Assembly (NCBI RefSeq): GCF_032380655.1
Contig: NZ_JAWDIY010000020.1
Coordinates: 40,527-104,526 of the forward strand
Direction: 5' to 3'
DNA length: 64,000 nucleotides
DNA from: Diplocloster hominis
Lineage (GTDB): Bacteria > Bacillota > Clostridia > Lachnospirales > Lachnospiraceae
In this document: piece by piece, positions 8,405-16,415 of the stretch
Layout: the number at the start of each line of letters is the position of its first letter
How positions within the stretch are numbered: the stretch's first letter is position 1
The notes under the pieces: generated by a model
Told to the model about the DNA's origin: nothing
Database searches by the model: none
The model's input: only the letters and a program-made list of their open reading frames with translations
Program-made: the position numbers and the translations under genes

Positions 8405-8428
8405 GGGCAAGCACTTTAGGGCTTGTCC
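8405..8428. other. GC-rich hairpin in the 8224-8524 gap
   Basis: GGGCAAGC (8405-8412) and GCTTGTCC (8421-8428) form a hairpin in a GC-rich block (about 8390-8480) between the AraC promoter and the XRE gene. It resembles nick-region hairpins of mobilisable elements. No relaxase gene is nearby, so this is only a possible remnant. No gene is seen in the gap. Confidence 0.35.
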
Positions 8429-8524
8429 GCCGTAGCGACCGCAAAGCAAAACCGGGAGGTGTTTGCTATCCCCCATAAACGGGAATTTTGAAGTCTGAAC
8501 TGTACCTAAAAAAGCAGAACAGTT

Positions 8525-9034
8525 TTATACTTTCTTCCGTGTCAAGAAAATTCCAACGATTGCCCCTATAAGGATAATCGGCGCTAACCTTACAAACAGC
8601 CATTCAAGTGCGTGAAAAGCAACTCCGGCAACGGCGGTTTCAGGGTCACTATAATTCCAACCCAAATAAGGACTATTTACTGTTATTAGAACCGCAGAAA
8701 TGATTACTATGACCGCACACAATGAAATAAGCAGCCAATGAAATGTTTTTCGTCTCGTGATCTTCCTTTGTGCGAGTTGTAAGTTTATAATCTCCAGTTT
8801 TTCGGAAATCACTTTTAAGTCATCAATCTTCGACTCCACAACAGTTTCTCCAAGCAAAGTGCTCACAGATGTTTCAAGCACCTCTGATATGGTAATCAAC
8901 AGATCAGAATCAGGGACTGACAATCCTTGCTCCCATTTAGAAATTGTTTGCCGCACCACGTTCAGCTTGACAGCAAGCTCTTCTTGCGAAAGTCCTTTTG
9001 ACTTTCTGATTGCTTTTATGTTTTCGTTTAACAT
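8525..9034 (-). CDS. XRE-family regulator with membrane domain
   Basis: Protein of 169 residues from the ATG at 9032-9034, which has AAGGAGG 8 bp upstream. An upstream in-frame start at 9100 has none. The XRE/Cro helix-turn-helix covers residues 1-60 (IRKSKGLSQEELAVKLNVVR, then TISKWEQG). A linker region follows, then two hydrophobic segments near the C-terminus (LLISLCAVIVIISAVLITV and LAPIILIGAIVGIFL). Membrane-anchored XRE regulators are common in Clostridia and usually control an adjacent transporter, but no such gene is next to it here. The target is unknown. Confidence 0.82.
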   Translation of the reverse strand: MLNENIKAIRKSKGLSQEELAVKLNVVRQTISKWEQGLSVPDSDLLITISEVLETSVSTLLGETVVESKIDDLKVISEKLEIINLQLAQRKITRRKTFHWLLISLCAVIVIISAVLITVNSPYLGWNYSDPETAVAGVAFHALEWLFVRLAPIILIGAIVGIFLTRKKV

Positions 9035-9134
9035 CAGGGAAGCCTCCTTTCTTTCAGTGTTGACACTATTGTATGAGGAACTGCCCGTTGCTGCAAGCAA
9101 CGCATATTAACATTCAAGTTTATATGACTATCAC

Positions 9135-9175
9135 AAAACCGCCCCGCTGAATTTGTCGTTCAGCAGGGCGGTTTT
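9135..9175. terminator. bidirectional intrinsic terminator
   Basis: AAAACCGCCC at 9135-9144 pairs with GGGCGGTTTT at 9166-9175, and the stem extends into CGCTGAA/TTCAGC with one mismatch. The symmetric A and T runs let it work on both strands. It separates the XRE gene from the AT-rich RhuM island. Confidence 0.75.
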
Positions 9176-9439
9176 GCTTGTCCCTTGCAATCATTCCCTT
9201 GAGTATGGGGCCGTTACGAACAATATCAATCCAGTATCAAGCGGCAAAGTGAAAGATCAAAAAGCCTGTATTCTGATATGCGGGTTTACATACTTTCGGA
9301 CTTCATTCCCATTCGGCAAGTTCGTAGGTATATCGAAACACTTTTGTTTAGTTTTTTTGCTTTTTATACCCTACTTTTACTTCAATTATTTACATTATTT
9401 TGACTTGCTGATTTTTTGTTACCAAAATGTTGCCACAAA
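9176..9439. other. AT-rich spacer without supported gene
   Basis: This stretch precedes the RhuM gene's 3' end. Its reading frames are short and lack ribosome binding sites. It may hold the degraded edge of the element that brought RhuM. Confidence 0.4.
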
Positions 9440-10432
9440 TCACCTATTTTTTTTAGGTAAATCGGGAAGAGCCTCTATATTATCATCGTCTGAAATTTTT
9501 CTTCTATGTGCTTCAAATAAGTCATATTGCTTCCTTGCTAAAGTATCTGCTATCTCTTTTGAAATTGAACCAGGATTATCCAGAACTTCTCTTCCTGTAA
9601 ATTTTAGAAATGCGTTTAACTTTTCTTCCCAATCATTCATATACATAGGGATATGCTGTTTTGCCTGATCCTCTGCATAATCCAAGTACATTGTTACAAC
9701 TCTGTTCAGATTCTCTATCTCATCTTTATTTAGATAATTCTTTGCAATAGTAACATCCGATTTACGAACTTTTGCACCTTTAAACGTAGTTAGACCCATA
9801 TTGTCTTTTGCCGCATCTGCTCTCTCCAGAATCAGTTCAGCCGCAGTATGGCCATGAACGGAGTAATGTAATTTATTCTGAACAGTTTTAAAAAATATTT
9901 CAGCTGCTTCGGATTTTGGATCGTAATCTATGGATGTCGCAAATATATCACGTACTTTTAAATATACTCGTTTTTCCGATGCACGTATATCCCGGATACG
10001 TTCTAATAGCTCATCAAAATAATCCGCACCAAACGCTTTTGGGTTTTTCAATCTTTCATCATTCATTGCAAACCCTTTTTGCATATATTCTGCCAGAATT
10101 GAAGAAGCCCAATTTCTAAAGTGTATTCCTATATTATTTCTAACACGATATCCGATGGCTAAAATAATCTGGAGATTATAGACTTTTATCTCTCTTTGAA
10201 CTTGCCTATTTCCCTCTTGTTGAACTTGTAAGTAATACTTACAAGTTGAATTTTCCTCCAGTTCTCCATCTCCATATATATTTTTAATATGTAATGTAAT
10301 ATTTTGAGCAGACGTTTGATATAATTCTGCAATACTTCTTTGTGACATCCATATTGTAGAGTCATTGAAAAATGCATCAATTTTAGTGTCACCTTTTTCA
10401 TTTTGATAAATTAATATATTGCCATTATCCAT
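9440..10432 (-). CDS. RhuM-family protein
   Basis: Protein of 330 residues matching the virulence-RhuM family over its full length. It opens with a DNA-binding-like N-terminus (TIWMSQRSIAELYQTSAQNI), followed by the family block KVYNLQIILAIGYRVRN and FRNWASSILAEYMQKGFAMN. The helical C-terminal half contains YFDELLERIRDIRASEKRVY and the HGHTAAELI block. Members are found in genomic islands and phage-defence neighbourhoods across bacteria, but the biochemical role is not established. The gene is markedly AT-richer than its neighbours, which points to transfer. It is flanked by a terminator on each side and so is a single-gene unit. Confidence 0.88.
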   Translation of the reverse strand: MDNGNILIYQNEKGDTKIDAFFNDSTIWMSQRSIAELYQTSAQNITLHIKNIYGDGELEENSTCKYYLQVQQEGNRQVQREIKVYNLQIILAIGYRVRNNIGIHFRNWASSILAEYMQKGFAMNDERLKNPKAFGADYFDELLERIRDIRASEKRVYLKVRDIFATSIDYDPKSEAAEIFFKTVQNKLHYSVHGHTAAELILERADAAKDNMGLTTFKGAKVRKSDVTIAKNYLNKDEIENLNRVVTMYLDYAEDQAKQHIPMYMNDWEEKLNAFLKFTGREVLDNPGSISKEIADTLARKQYDLFEAHRRKISDDDNIEALPDLPKKNR

Positions 10433-10530
10433 ATATCTACTTGTTTCCTTTCAATTAATCGACGATTTTTATTTCATAATATTGGCAACAATATTTATAA
10501 TAATTAAGGTATCTCTAAATTATATAAATA

Positions 10531-10557
10531 CGACAGGCAATCATATAGATTACCTGT
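10531..10557 (-). terminator. terminator of the CofE-like/GuaA-paralogue operon
   Basis: GACAGGCAATC (10531-10541) and GATTACCTGTC (10547-10557) form an 11-bp stem with one mismatch and a 5-nt loop. AT-rich sequence follows on the minus strand. Confidence 0.65.
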
Positions 10558-10586
10558 CATTTATAATAACTCAGTATACGTTCGTA

Positions 10587-11879
10587 CTACTCCCATTCAA
10601 TCGTAGCCGTAGGCTTAGGAGACAAATCATAGCACACCCGGTTCACATTTGCCACCTCATTCATGATCCGGTCCGTGATCTTTAACAAAACCGGCCAGTC
10701 CAGCTGCTCAATCGTAGCAGTCATGGCGTCTACCGTGTTCACCGCCCGGATGATCACCGGATATTCAAAACATCTGGCGTTATTCTTCACGCCTACAGAC
10801 TTAAAGTCCGGTACCACTGTGAAATACTGCCACACCTTCTTATCCAGTCCCGCTTTTTCAAACTCTTCCCGCAGGATCGCATCCGCTTCCCTCACGGCTT
10901 CCAGGCGGTCTCTGGTGATCGCTCCCAGGCAGCGCACACCCAGACCCGGCCCCGGGAACGGCTGTCTGTAAACCATGCTGCCGGGCAGGCCCAGCTCGAT
11001 ACCGCAGGCACGGACTTCATCCTTGAACAGCTGTTTCAGGGGTTCTACCAGAGCAAACTGCAGATCTTCCGGCAGACCGCCTACGTTGTGATGGGACTTC
11101 ACCATCTTGGCAGTTTTCGTTCCGCTCTCGATGATATCCGGATAGATCGTGCCCTGTCCCAGGAATTCGATGCCGTCCAGTTTTCTGGCCTCTTCCTCGA
11201 ATACGCGGATGAATTCCGCGCCGATAATTTTCCGTTTCTGCTCCGGATCAGCCACACCGTCCAGTTTGCCCAGGAAACGTTCGGTGGCATCCACATAGAC
11301 CAGGTTGGCATTCAGCTGGTTCTTGAAAACCTCGATGACACTTTCTGACTCCCCTTTTCTCATCAGTCCGTGGTTCACATGGACACATACCAGCTGGGAA
11401 CCGATGGCTTTTAACAGCAGAGCCGCCACCACGGAGGAGTCCACACCGCCGGACAGCGCCAGCAGGACCTTCTTCTCTCCCACCTGACGGCGGATCAGCT
11501 CTACCTGGTCCTCGATAAAGTTCTTCATGTTCCAGTTGGCCTCTGCCTTGCAGGTGTCAAATACAAAGCGCTTCAATGCTTCCTTTTCCGGAAGGGCATC
11601 ATAAACCAGCTCACACTTAGCTCCCGGATGATCCACCGCCATCATGGGAAAGCCGCATCCGTAGAGATCCGCGTCTATATCCACCGGGGTACCGTCTACG
11701 ACTCTGTTTTCCCCGCCGTTTAAGATCACGCCTTTTACATTTTCCAGCGCTTTCAGTTCATCCGCCGTGATGTCATGGGGATAAATCTCACTATATACTC
11801 CCAGATCCCGGATCTCACGGGCCAGCTCCGGATTCCTGGTGCTGCCAAGGTCTAGTATAACAATCATATCTTGTTTCAT
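10587..11879 (-). CDS. GMP synthase paralogue lacking the glutaminase active site
   Basis: Protein of about 430 residues against about 510-525 for GuaA. The ATP-pyrophosphatase and dimerisation parts are complete: P-loop LSGGVDSSVVA, GQGTIYPDIIES, KSHHNVGGLPEDL, RQPFPGPGLG and the C-terminal KPTATIEWE. The N-terminal class-I glutaminase domain keeps only its first strands (ILDLGS, ILNGGEN). Where canonical GuaA has the catalytic Cys in GICYGAQ, this protein has AVDHPGAKC. The region that should carry the catalytic His and Glu (HPE) is deleted. It should therefore use free ammonia or another amine, or a different acceptor. It starts at the ATG at 11877-11879 after GGAGCAGG. A full-length guaA lies at 46752-48293. 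It sits 113 bp behind the CofE-like gene. Confidence 0.85.
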   Translation of the reverse strand: MKQDMIVILDLGSTRNPELAREIRDLGVYSEIYPHDITADELKALENVKGVILNGGENRVVDGTPVDIDADLYGCGFPMMAVDHPGAKCELVYDALPEKEALKRFVFDTCKAEANWNMKNFIEDQVELIRRQVGEKKVLLALSGGVDSSVVAALLLKAIGSQLVCVHVNHGLMRKGESESVIEVFKNQLNANLVYVDATERFLGKLDGVADPEQKRKIIGAEFIRVFEEEARKLDGIEFLGQGTIYPDIIESGTKTAKMVKSHHNVGGLPEDLQFALVEPLKQLFKDEVRACGIELGLPGSMVYRQPFPGPGLGVRCLGAITRDRLEAVREADAILREEFEKAGLDKKVWQYFTVVPDFKSVGVKNNARCFEYPVIIRAVNTVDAMTATIEQLDWPVLLKITDRIMNEVANVNRVCYDLSPKPTATIEWE

Positions 11880-11991
11880 CTTATCCTGCTCCTTATTTAT
11901 AACATTCCGTTTTCTTAGCTTCCTTACCTGCTGACTCCGACTGCATTCCATGAGCCGTATCCATCCGCTCTGCCATACAGCCGGTATCGGG

Positions 11992-13182
11992 TTAGTTGGT
12001 AAAATTATCGAAATATCCCTGAACCAGTATCACCGGGGTTCCCTTGTCTCCCGAACCGCTGGTCAGGTCACATAAAGAACCGATCAGATCCGTCAGCCTT
12101 CTGGGTGTCGTTCCCTGGGAAGCCATATTCCCCACCAGATTATCATCTTTCTCCTTGATCCGCTGGGAAATAGCGTTCGTCAGCGCTTCGCCGCTTAGAT
12201 CCTTAAAATCATTGTCCGCCAGATATTTTAATTTCACTTCGTTGGGAGTCCCTTCGAGTCCCGGGGTATTCGCGACAGATACGCAGGGGTCTGCCAGCTC
12301 CCAGATCTTTCCGACCGGATCTTTGAATGCTCCGTCACCATAAACCATGACTTCCACATGCTTTCCTGTCTTATCCAGCATCTGTTTCTGGATCTGCATC
12401 ACCAGATCCGTACAGTCTCTGGGGAACAGCTTAATGGTGTTCTCCGTAGATTTATTGGAGCCCAGCAGGCCGTATTTTTCGTTGCAGCCGCTGCCGTCCA
12501 CCGGCGCGTTCAGTATATCGTCCATACCGCATACGACCTCCGCGCCGTTTGCCATCAGGATTCTCTTGGTTCTGGCCCTGGTATGTATATCGCAGTTCAG
12601 CACTCTCTTCGTATAATCCAGGATCACCCGGGGATTATTGGCGAAGATCACTTCCACATCGGCACCCATCTCTTTGATCAGGCCGCTGTAATAATCCACA
12701 TAGTCCACTCCCGTAAACTGATGCTTGTTCTCGCCGAACAGTTCTCTGTATTTTTCCAGCGTCAGAACGTCGCTGTAAGGATTCACACCGGCCTCATCCA
12801 GCTGATCCTGGGTCACCAGTTCATTCCCCACCTCATCGCTGGGATAGCTCAGCATCAGAACCACTTTCTCCGCTCCCATGGCGATTCCTCTCAGACAGAT
12901 CGCGAAACGGTTTCTGGACAGGATCGGAAAGATTACGCCGATTGTTTTGCCTCCCAGCTTGGCTTTCACATCTTTTGCGATGGCCTCGATGGGCGCGTAG
13001 TTTCCCTGGGCTCTCGCCACTACGGATTCCGTAACAGAGATGACATCCCTGTCGCGGATCTCAAATCCTTCTGATTTTGCCGCGTCCAATACGCTTTCCA
13101 CTACAATATCAGCCAGTTGATCCCCTTCACGGATAATCGGACAACGAATTCCTCTGGACACAGTCCCTACTTTTCTTTCCAT
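11992..13182 (-). CDS. CofE-like protein (coenzyme F420-0:L-glutamate ligase family)
   Basis: Protein of about 396 residues with the F420-0:gamma-glutamyl ligase fold. It shows VISVTESVVARAQGN, the residues RNRFAICLRGIAMGAEKVVLML, and the glycine-rich GDGAFKDPVGKIWELADP metal/nucleotide block. CofE normally adds glutamates to F420 using GTP, but Clostridia of this kind are not known to make F420, so the true acceptor is probably different. I start it at the ATG at 13180-13182 after GAGGG. The upstream start at 13233 lies inside the promoter. It is transcribed with the GuaA-like protein downstream. Two ligase-type nucleotide-using enzymes in one operon suggest a shared, uncharacterised amide-forming pathway. 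Confidence 0.82.
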   Translation of the reverse strand: MERKVGTVSRGIRCPIIREGDQLADIVVESVLDAAKSEGFEIRDRDVISVTESVVARAQGNYAPIEAIAKDVKAKLGGKTIGVIFPILSRNRFAICLRGIAMGAEKVVLMLSYPSDEVGNELVTQDQLDEAGVNPYSDVLTLEKYRELFGENKHQFTGVDYVDYYSGLIKEMGADVEVIFANNPRVILDYTKRVLNCDIHTRARTKRILMANGAEVVCGMDDILNAPVDGSGCNEKYGLLGSNKSTENTIKLFPRDCTDLVMQIQKQMLDKTGKHVEVMVYGDGAFKDPVGKIWELADPCVSVANTPGLEGTPNEVKLKYLADNDFKDLSGEALTNAISQRIKEKDDNLVGNMASQGTTPRRLTDLIGSLCDLTSGSGDKGTPVILVQGYFDNFTN

Positions 13183-13239
13183 TTGTATTCCCTCGCTTAT
13201 TTTAAGATTTTGAGTATTCAAATTTAGGCTCACAAAGAC

Positions 13240-13268
13240 ATTATAATATAAATCAACCCATAAGTAAA
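13240..13268 (-). promoter_or_regulatory. sigma-A promoter of the CofE-like/GuaA-paralogue operon
   Basis: On the minus strand TTTACT (13263-13268), a 17-bp spacer and a perfect TATAAT (13240-13245). It lies 58 bp upstream of the chosen start. Confidence 0.7.
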
Positions 13269-13307
13269 AAACTTTCTCGATTCTTTACAACATTTTTCGC
13301 GCTGGGA

Positions 13308-13450
13308 GGGGACTGTCCCCTTTCGGTAGATTACAAAACCTGCAAGCAAACAAGAGAGAAAGGGGACTGTCCCCGGATGCCAGCTAAAGCCCGATCCCTG
13401 TCCTTCAGACAGGTACCTTCTGCTCAAGCCAGCTTCCGGGGACAGGCCCC
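13308..13450. repeat. REP-type palindromes (GGGGACTGTCCCC)
   Basis: GGGGACTGTCCCC occurs at 13308-13320 and 13362-13374 with the AAA/TTT flanks facing each other, giving an inverted REP pair (REPIN-like). A diverged GGGGACAGGCCCC follows at 13438-13450. Weaker relatives lie near 16164, 16229 and 16260. No REP-associated transposase gene is in the window. Confidence 0.75.
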
Positions 13451-13508
13451 TTCCACTCTTACTTTAGTATCAAATCCGTTCCCGGCCGGAATGTGCCAGT
13501 TCCCTCTC

Positions 13509-14399
13509 TTATTTCCTTTTAACAGGAATCCAGATCGCGGCTTCATAATCCTGAGCGGTAATATTCCCTTTCGAATACCACTCGATGTTTGCCCCCATCG
13601 CAATCTCATACTCCGGATTGTTCGGAAGCCATTCTTTAAAGATCTTCGTATTTACAGTCTGAAGAGCGGCAGGCATCGGTCCGTCACAGCTGAACTTCGC
13701 CCACTCCATATCCGGAAAGCTATATACTGTCAGGCCTTCCGGCACATCACCGCCTGTGTACACCCCGGCCAGCAGATACCGGAACTTCCCTTCGACCCCC
13801 AGGTCGTCGATGCAGATTCCGTATTCGCCGATCTTATTATCCCATACCGCTTTCTGCAGCTCATCCGCAGGTTTTACCTGCCCTGTGAGGTACTTCATAT
13901 ATTGACTGCAAAACTCATCCCAGAACTTCGGTATTTCCTGATAAGACGTCTCAAAGGAAAATACCCGTTCAAAACCGATTACCTGTAATCCCTGCATCTT
14001 TTCTACTGTGTAATTCATCTCATTTCCTCCTTGTATGGATATTCTGATTTTCAGAGGCAAGAAAGTTTTGATTTTTCCGAATTGATTCCGGATCTGCATC
14101 GGGGACAGTCCATGAAACCGCGTGAACGCTTTGGTAAAACTCTCAGGAGTATCATAGCCGTACTTATATGCCAGCTCTATCACCTTCTCATTTCCGGATA
14201 TCGCATCCAGCGCCGCCAGATAAAGTCTCCTGTATCTGATATACTCCGCAGGGGTATACCCCGTCATAATCTTGAACCCCTTCTGAAAATATAAGGGGGA
14301 CATATAGATCTTTTTCGCAATATCGTCCGCCCGGATATCATCGAGAAGATGGTCCTCCATATACCGGATCGCGATCTGAAAGCTTTCTGTCCATCCCAT
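13509..14399 (-). CDS. AraC-family regulator with GyrI-like effector domain
   Basis: Regulator of about 296 residues. The N-terminal AraC DNA-binding part (about 1-105) contains MSPLYFQKGFKIMTGYTPAEYIRYRRL and YGYDTPESFTKAFTRFHGLS. A GyrI-like effector-binding domain follows from about residue 130 (NYTVEKMQGLQVIGFERVF to AAIWIPVKRK). The ATG at 14397-14399 is preceded by AGGAGGTG. An upstream GTG is less well placed. It is divergent from the MATE pump at 14790 and may control it, a common pairing for multidrug pumps. It is paralogous to the genes ending at 107 and 20792. Confidence 0.87.
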   Translation of the reverse strand: MGWTESFQIAIRYMEDHLLDDIRADDIAKKIYMSPLYFQKGFKIMTGYTPAEYIRYRRLYLAALDAISGNEKVIELAYKYGYDTPESFTKAFTRFHGLSPMQIRNQFGKIKTFLPLKIRISIQGGNEMNYTVEKMQGLQVIGFERVFSFETSYQEIPKFWDEFCSQYMKYLTGQVKPADELQKAVWDNKIGEYGICIDDLGVEGKFRYLLAGVYTGGDVPEGLTVYSFPDMEWAKFSCDGPMPAALQTVNTKIFKEWLPNNPEYEIAMGANIEWYSKGNITAQDYEAAIWIPVKRK

Positions 14400-14580
14400 T
14401 TCTCTCACCTCCTGACATTATGATAGTATTTTAAAGGAATTTATTCCTGTCATTTCAAGAACAATATTGTCCGAATCCGCATTCGTGCGCAGATCATAAT
14501 ACTCCTACGATTCTAACCGCTCACTCCGGTTCTGTCAAATGACAGGTCAATGCTTAAAATTCACATACTTAAAATTCACA

Positions 14581-14610
14581 GTTGCATACGCAACCAAAAA
14601 TTGCTATAAT
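14581..14610 (+). promoter_or_regulatory. MATE promoter with overlapping operator
   Basis: TTGCAT (14582-14587), a 17-bp spacer and TATAAT (14605-14610). The palindrome GTTGCATACGCAAC (14581-14594) covers the -35 box and has the TTGC-N4-GCAA form of MarR/TetR-type operators. The transcript has a leader of about 170 nt before the MATE start, in which I recognise no known riboswitch. Confidence 0.65.
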
Positions 14611-14789
14611 AGTGACTAGTTTTTCAAAGGTATCTGGGATCTATCTGGTTTATTTGGAAGTTCACTTCATTAGTCCATACTTCTGGGAACGCACCCGGAA
14701 TAGCTGCCGTCAGCTATATTATCTGCGCATAAACTCGATTAAAAGATTTTAATACTCCGAAAGATACAAAAGAAAGGAAGGCTTTTATT

Positions 14790-16208
14790 ATGGAAGAACA
14801 AGTTCAAATTATGCCGAAAAAGGAAAATCCGTTGGGCTATCAGCCAATCGGACGGCTGCTCATGAGATTCGCGCTGCCCGCGATTATCTCCATGCTGGTA
14901 AATGCGCTGTATAACATAGTTGACCAGATCTTTATCGGACAGGGGATCGGGTATCTGGGAAATGCCGCGACTACCATCGCATTTCCGATCGTGACGATTA
15001 TCCTGGCTGTATCCACCCTTCTGGGCGCCGGTGCCAGCGCGTTCGCGGCCATAAAGCTGGGGGAAAAACAGGAAGAGACCGCCGAAAAGTGTCTGGGAAA
15101 TGTATTTATTCTGGGAATCGTCATGGGGATCATCGTGCTGGTCCTGGGGTTACTATTCTTAGACCCAATGTTAAAGCTGTTCGGCGCAACGGAAAATACG
15201 ATGGAATATTCAAGGCAGTATACTTCGATCCTGCTGATCGGCGCGCCCTTTAATATGCTGGGCGTAATCCTGAGCAATATGGCGAGAACAGACGGGAATC
15301 CTACCCTGGCCACATACAGTATGGTGATCGGCGCTGTCCTGAATACGATTCTGGACTCGATCTATATCTTCGTGTTCCACTGGGGCGTGGTGGGAGCCGC
15401 TATCGCTACGATTACCTCTCAGATTATCTCCGCAGTGGTGCTGACCGTATACTTTATCCGCTTCAGCAATATGCGGCTTAAGACTGCCAACTTCCGGCTG
15501 CGGGGACCGATCTGTGCCAGAATGACAGCGCTGGGGGTATCCAGCGGGATCACCCAGAGCGCGGCAACCATCCTTCAGGTGGTCCTTAACAACTCCCTGG
15601 TATTTTACGGAAACCGGACTGCGATCGGAGGGGACGTGGCTCTAAGCGCCATGGGAATCGTATCAAAAATAAGTATGATCCTGTTGTCGGTCTGTATCGG
15701 GGTCGGAATCGGTTCGCAGCCGATCCTGGGCTTTAACCGGGGAGCTAACCATCCCGGACGTATCCGCAAGACTTACCTGTACGCCATCGCTGCCGCCACG
15801 GCGGCCTCTGTGATCGGCTGGGCCGCCTGCCAGCTGATCCCGGACGTGATCCTGAGGCTTTTTGGTACCGGTAATGCCGACTTTACCGCATTTGCCGTCA
15901 AGTGTATGCGCATCTATATGCTGGGCATATTTACCGCCGGTTTCCAGGTGGTCTCAACCAGTTATTTCCAGTCCACCGGGCAGCCCATGAAGGCCTCCGT
16001 CCTGTCCATGCTGCGGCAGCTTCTGCTGTTAATTCCTCTGATTCTGCTGCTGCCCATGTTCTTCGGACTGGATGGAGTGCTGTACGCGGGGCCGGTAGCA
16101 GACTTTACCTCCGCAGTGATCGTCCTGGTCTTTATCATTTATGAGATGAAAAAACTGAATAGGGACTGTCTCGCAGAACAAGGTATTCCGGCAGACAGTT
16201 TATCCTGA
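14790..16208 (+). CDS. MATE-family multidrug/sodium antiporter
   Basis: Integral membrane protein of 472 residues with twelve hydrophobic segments in two matching halves. The N-terminal GRLLMRFALPAIISMLVNALYNIVDQIFIGQGIG is the standard MATE opening (LxxPxxxxxLxxxLYxxVDxxFIG). The second-half counterpart includes FNRGANHPGRIRK, and the C-terminal segment has a P-x-x-F-x-x-G-V-x-x-A-x-P-x-A-D motif. The family exports cationic drugs or metabolites in exchange for Na+ or H+; the substrate is not predictable. AAGGAAGG precedes the ATG. It is a single-gene unit with its own promoter and terminator. Confidence 0.92.
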   Translation: MEEQVQIMPKKENPLGYQPIGRLLMRFALPAIISMLVNALYNIVDQIFIGQGIGYLGNAATTIAFPIVTIILAVSTLLGAGASAFAAIKLGEKQEETAEKCLGNVFILGIVMGIIVLVLGLLFLDPMLKLFGATENTMEYSRQYTSILLIGAPFNMLGVILSNMARTDGNPTLATYSMVIGAVLNTILDSIYIFVFHWGVVGAAIATITSQIISAVVLTVYFIRFSNMRLKTANFRLRGPICARMTALGVSSGITQSAATILQVVLNNSLVFYGNRTAIGGDVALSAMGIVSKISMILLSVCIGVGIGSQPILGFNRGANHPGRIRKTYLYAIAAATAASVIGWAACQLIPDVILRLFGTGNADFTAFAVKCMRIYMLGIFTAGFQVVSTSYFQSTGQPMKASVLSMLRQLLLLIPLILLLPMFFGLDGVLYAGPVADFTSAVIVLVFIIYEMKKLNRDCLAEQGIPADSLS

Positions 16209-16273
16209 CAGCCGGCAGATAAATGAACGGGAACTGTCTCCGTTACAGAGAAAATTACAGGGACAGTTACAGT

Positions 16274-16315
16274 GGAGCCGCTGCTCTGCAGATTAACCTG
16301 CAGGACAGCGGCTCC
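16274..16315 (+). terminator. terminator of the MATE gene
   Basis: GGAGCCGCTG (16274-16283) pairs with CAGCGGCTCC (16306-16315), with an inner CTGCAG/CTGCAG stem. It is followed by GGTTATTATCTC, which is only moderately T-rich. Confidence 0.65.
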
Positions 16316-16343
16316 GGTTATTATCTCATATCTTTATATACTT

Positions 16344-16415
16344 CTTGTTTTTGTATTAGTTCCTGTTTTTGTATTAGTTCCTGTTTTAGTATTAGTTCTT
16401 GTCTCTGGATTATTT
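16344..16415. repeat. 18-bp tandem repeat across the stop codon of the DUF4179 gene
   Basis: Four units start at 16344, 16362, 16380 and 16398 (core TTTTTGTATTAGTT). The fourth, most diverged unit overlaps the stop codon (16410-16412) of the minus-strand gene. In another frame the array would encode TNTKTG repeats. Confidence 0.8.

Noticed and set aside
11880..11951. Longer start for the GMP synthase paralogue
   Set aside because: The extra 24 residues are basic and unlike the family, and the ATG at 11877-11879 has the ribosome binding site.
14611..14789. Possible riboswitch in the 170-nt leader of the MATE gene
   Set aside because: I could not match any known class (for example guanidine or manganese types), and pairing beyond short hairpins is not convincing.
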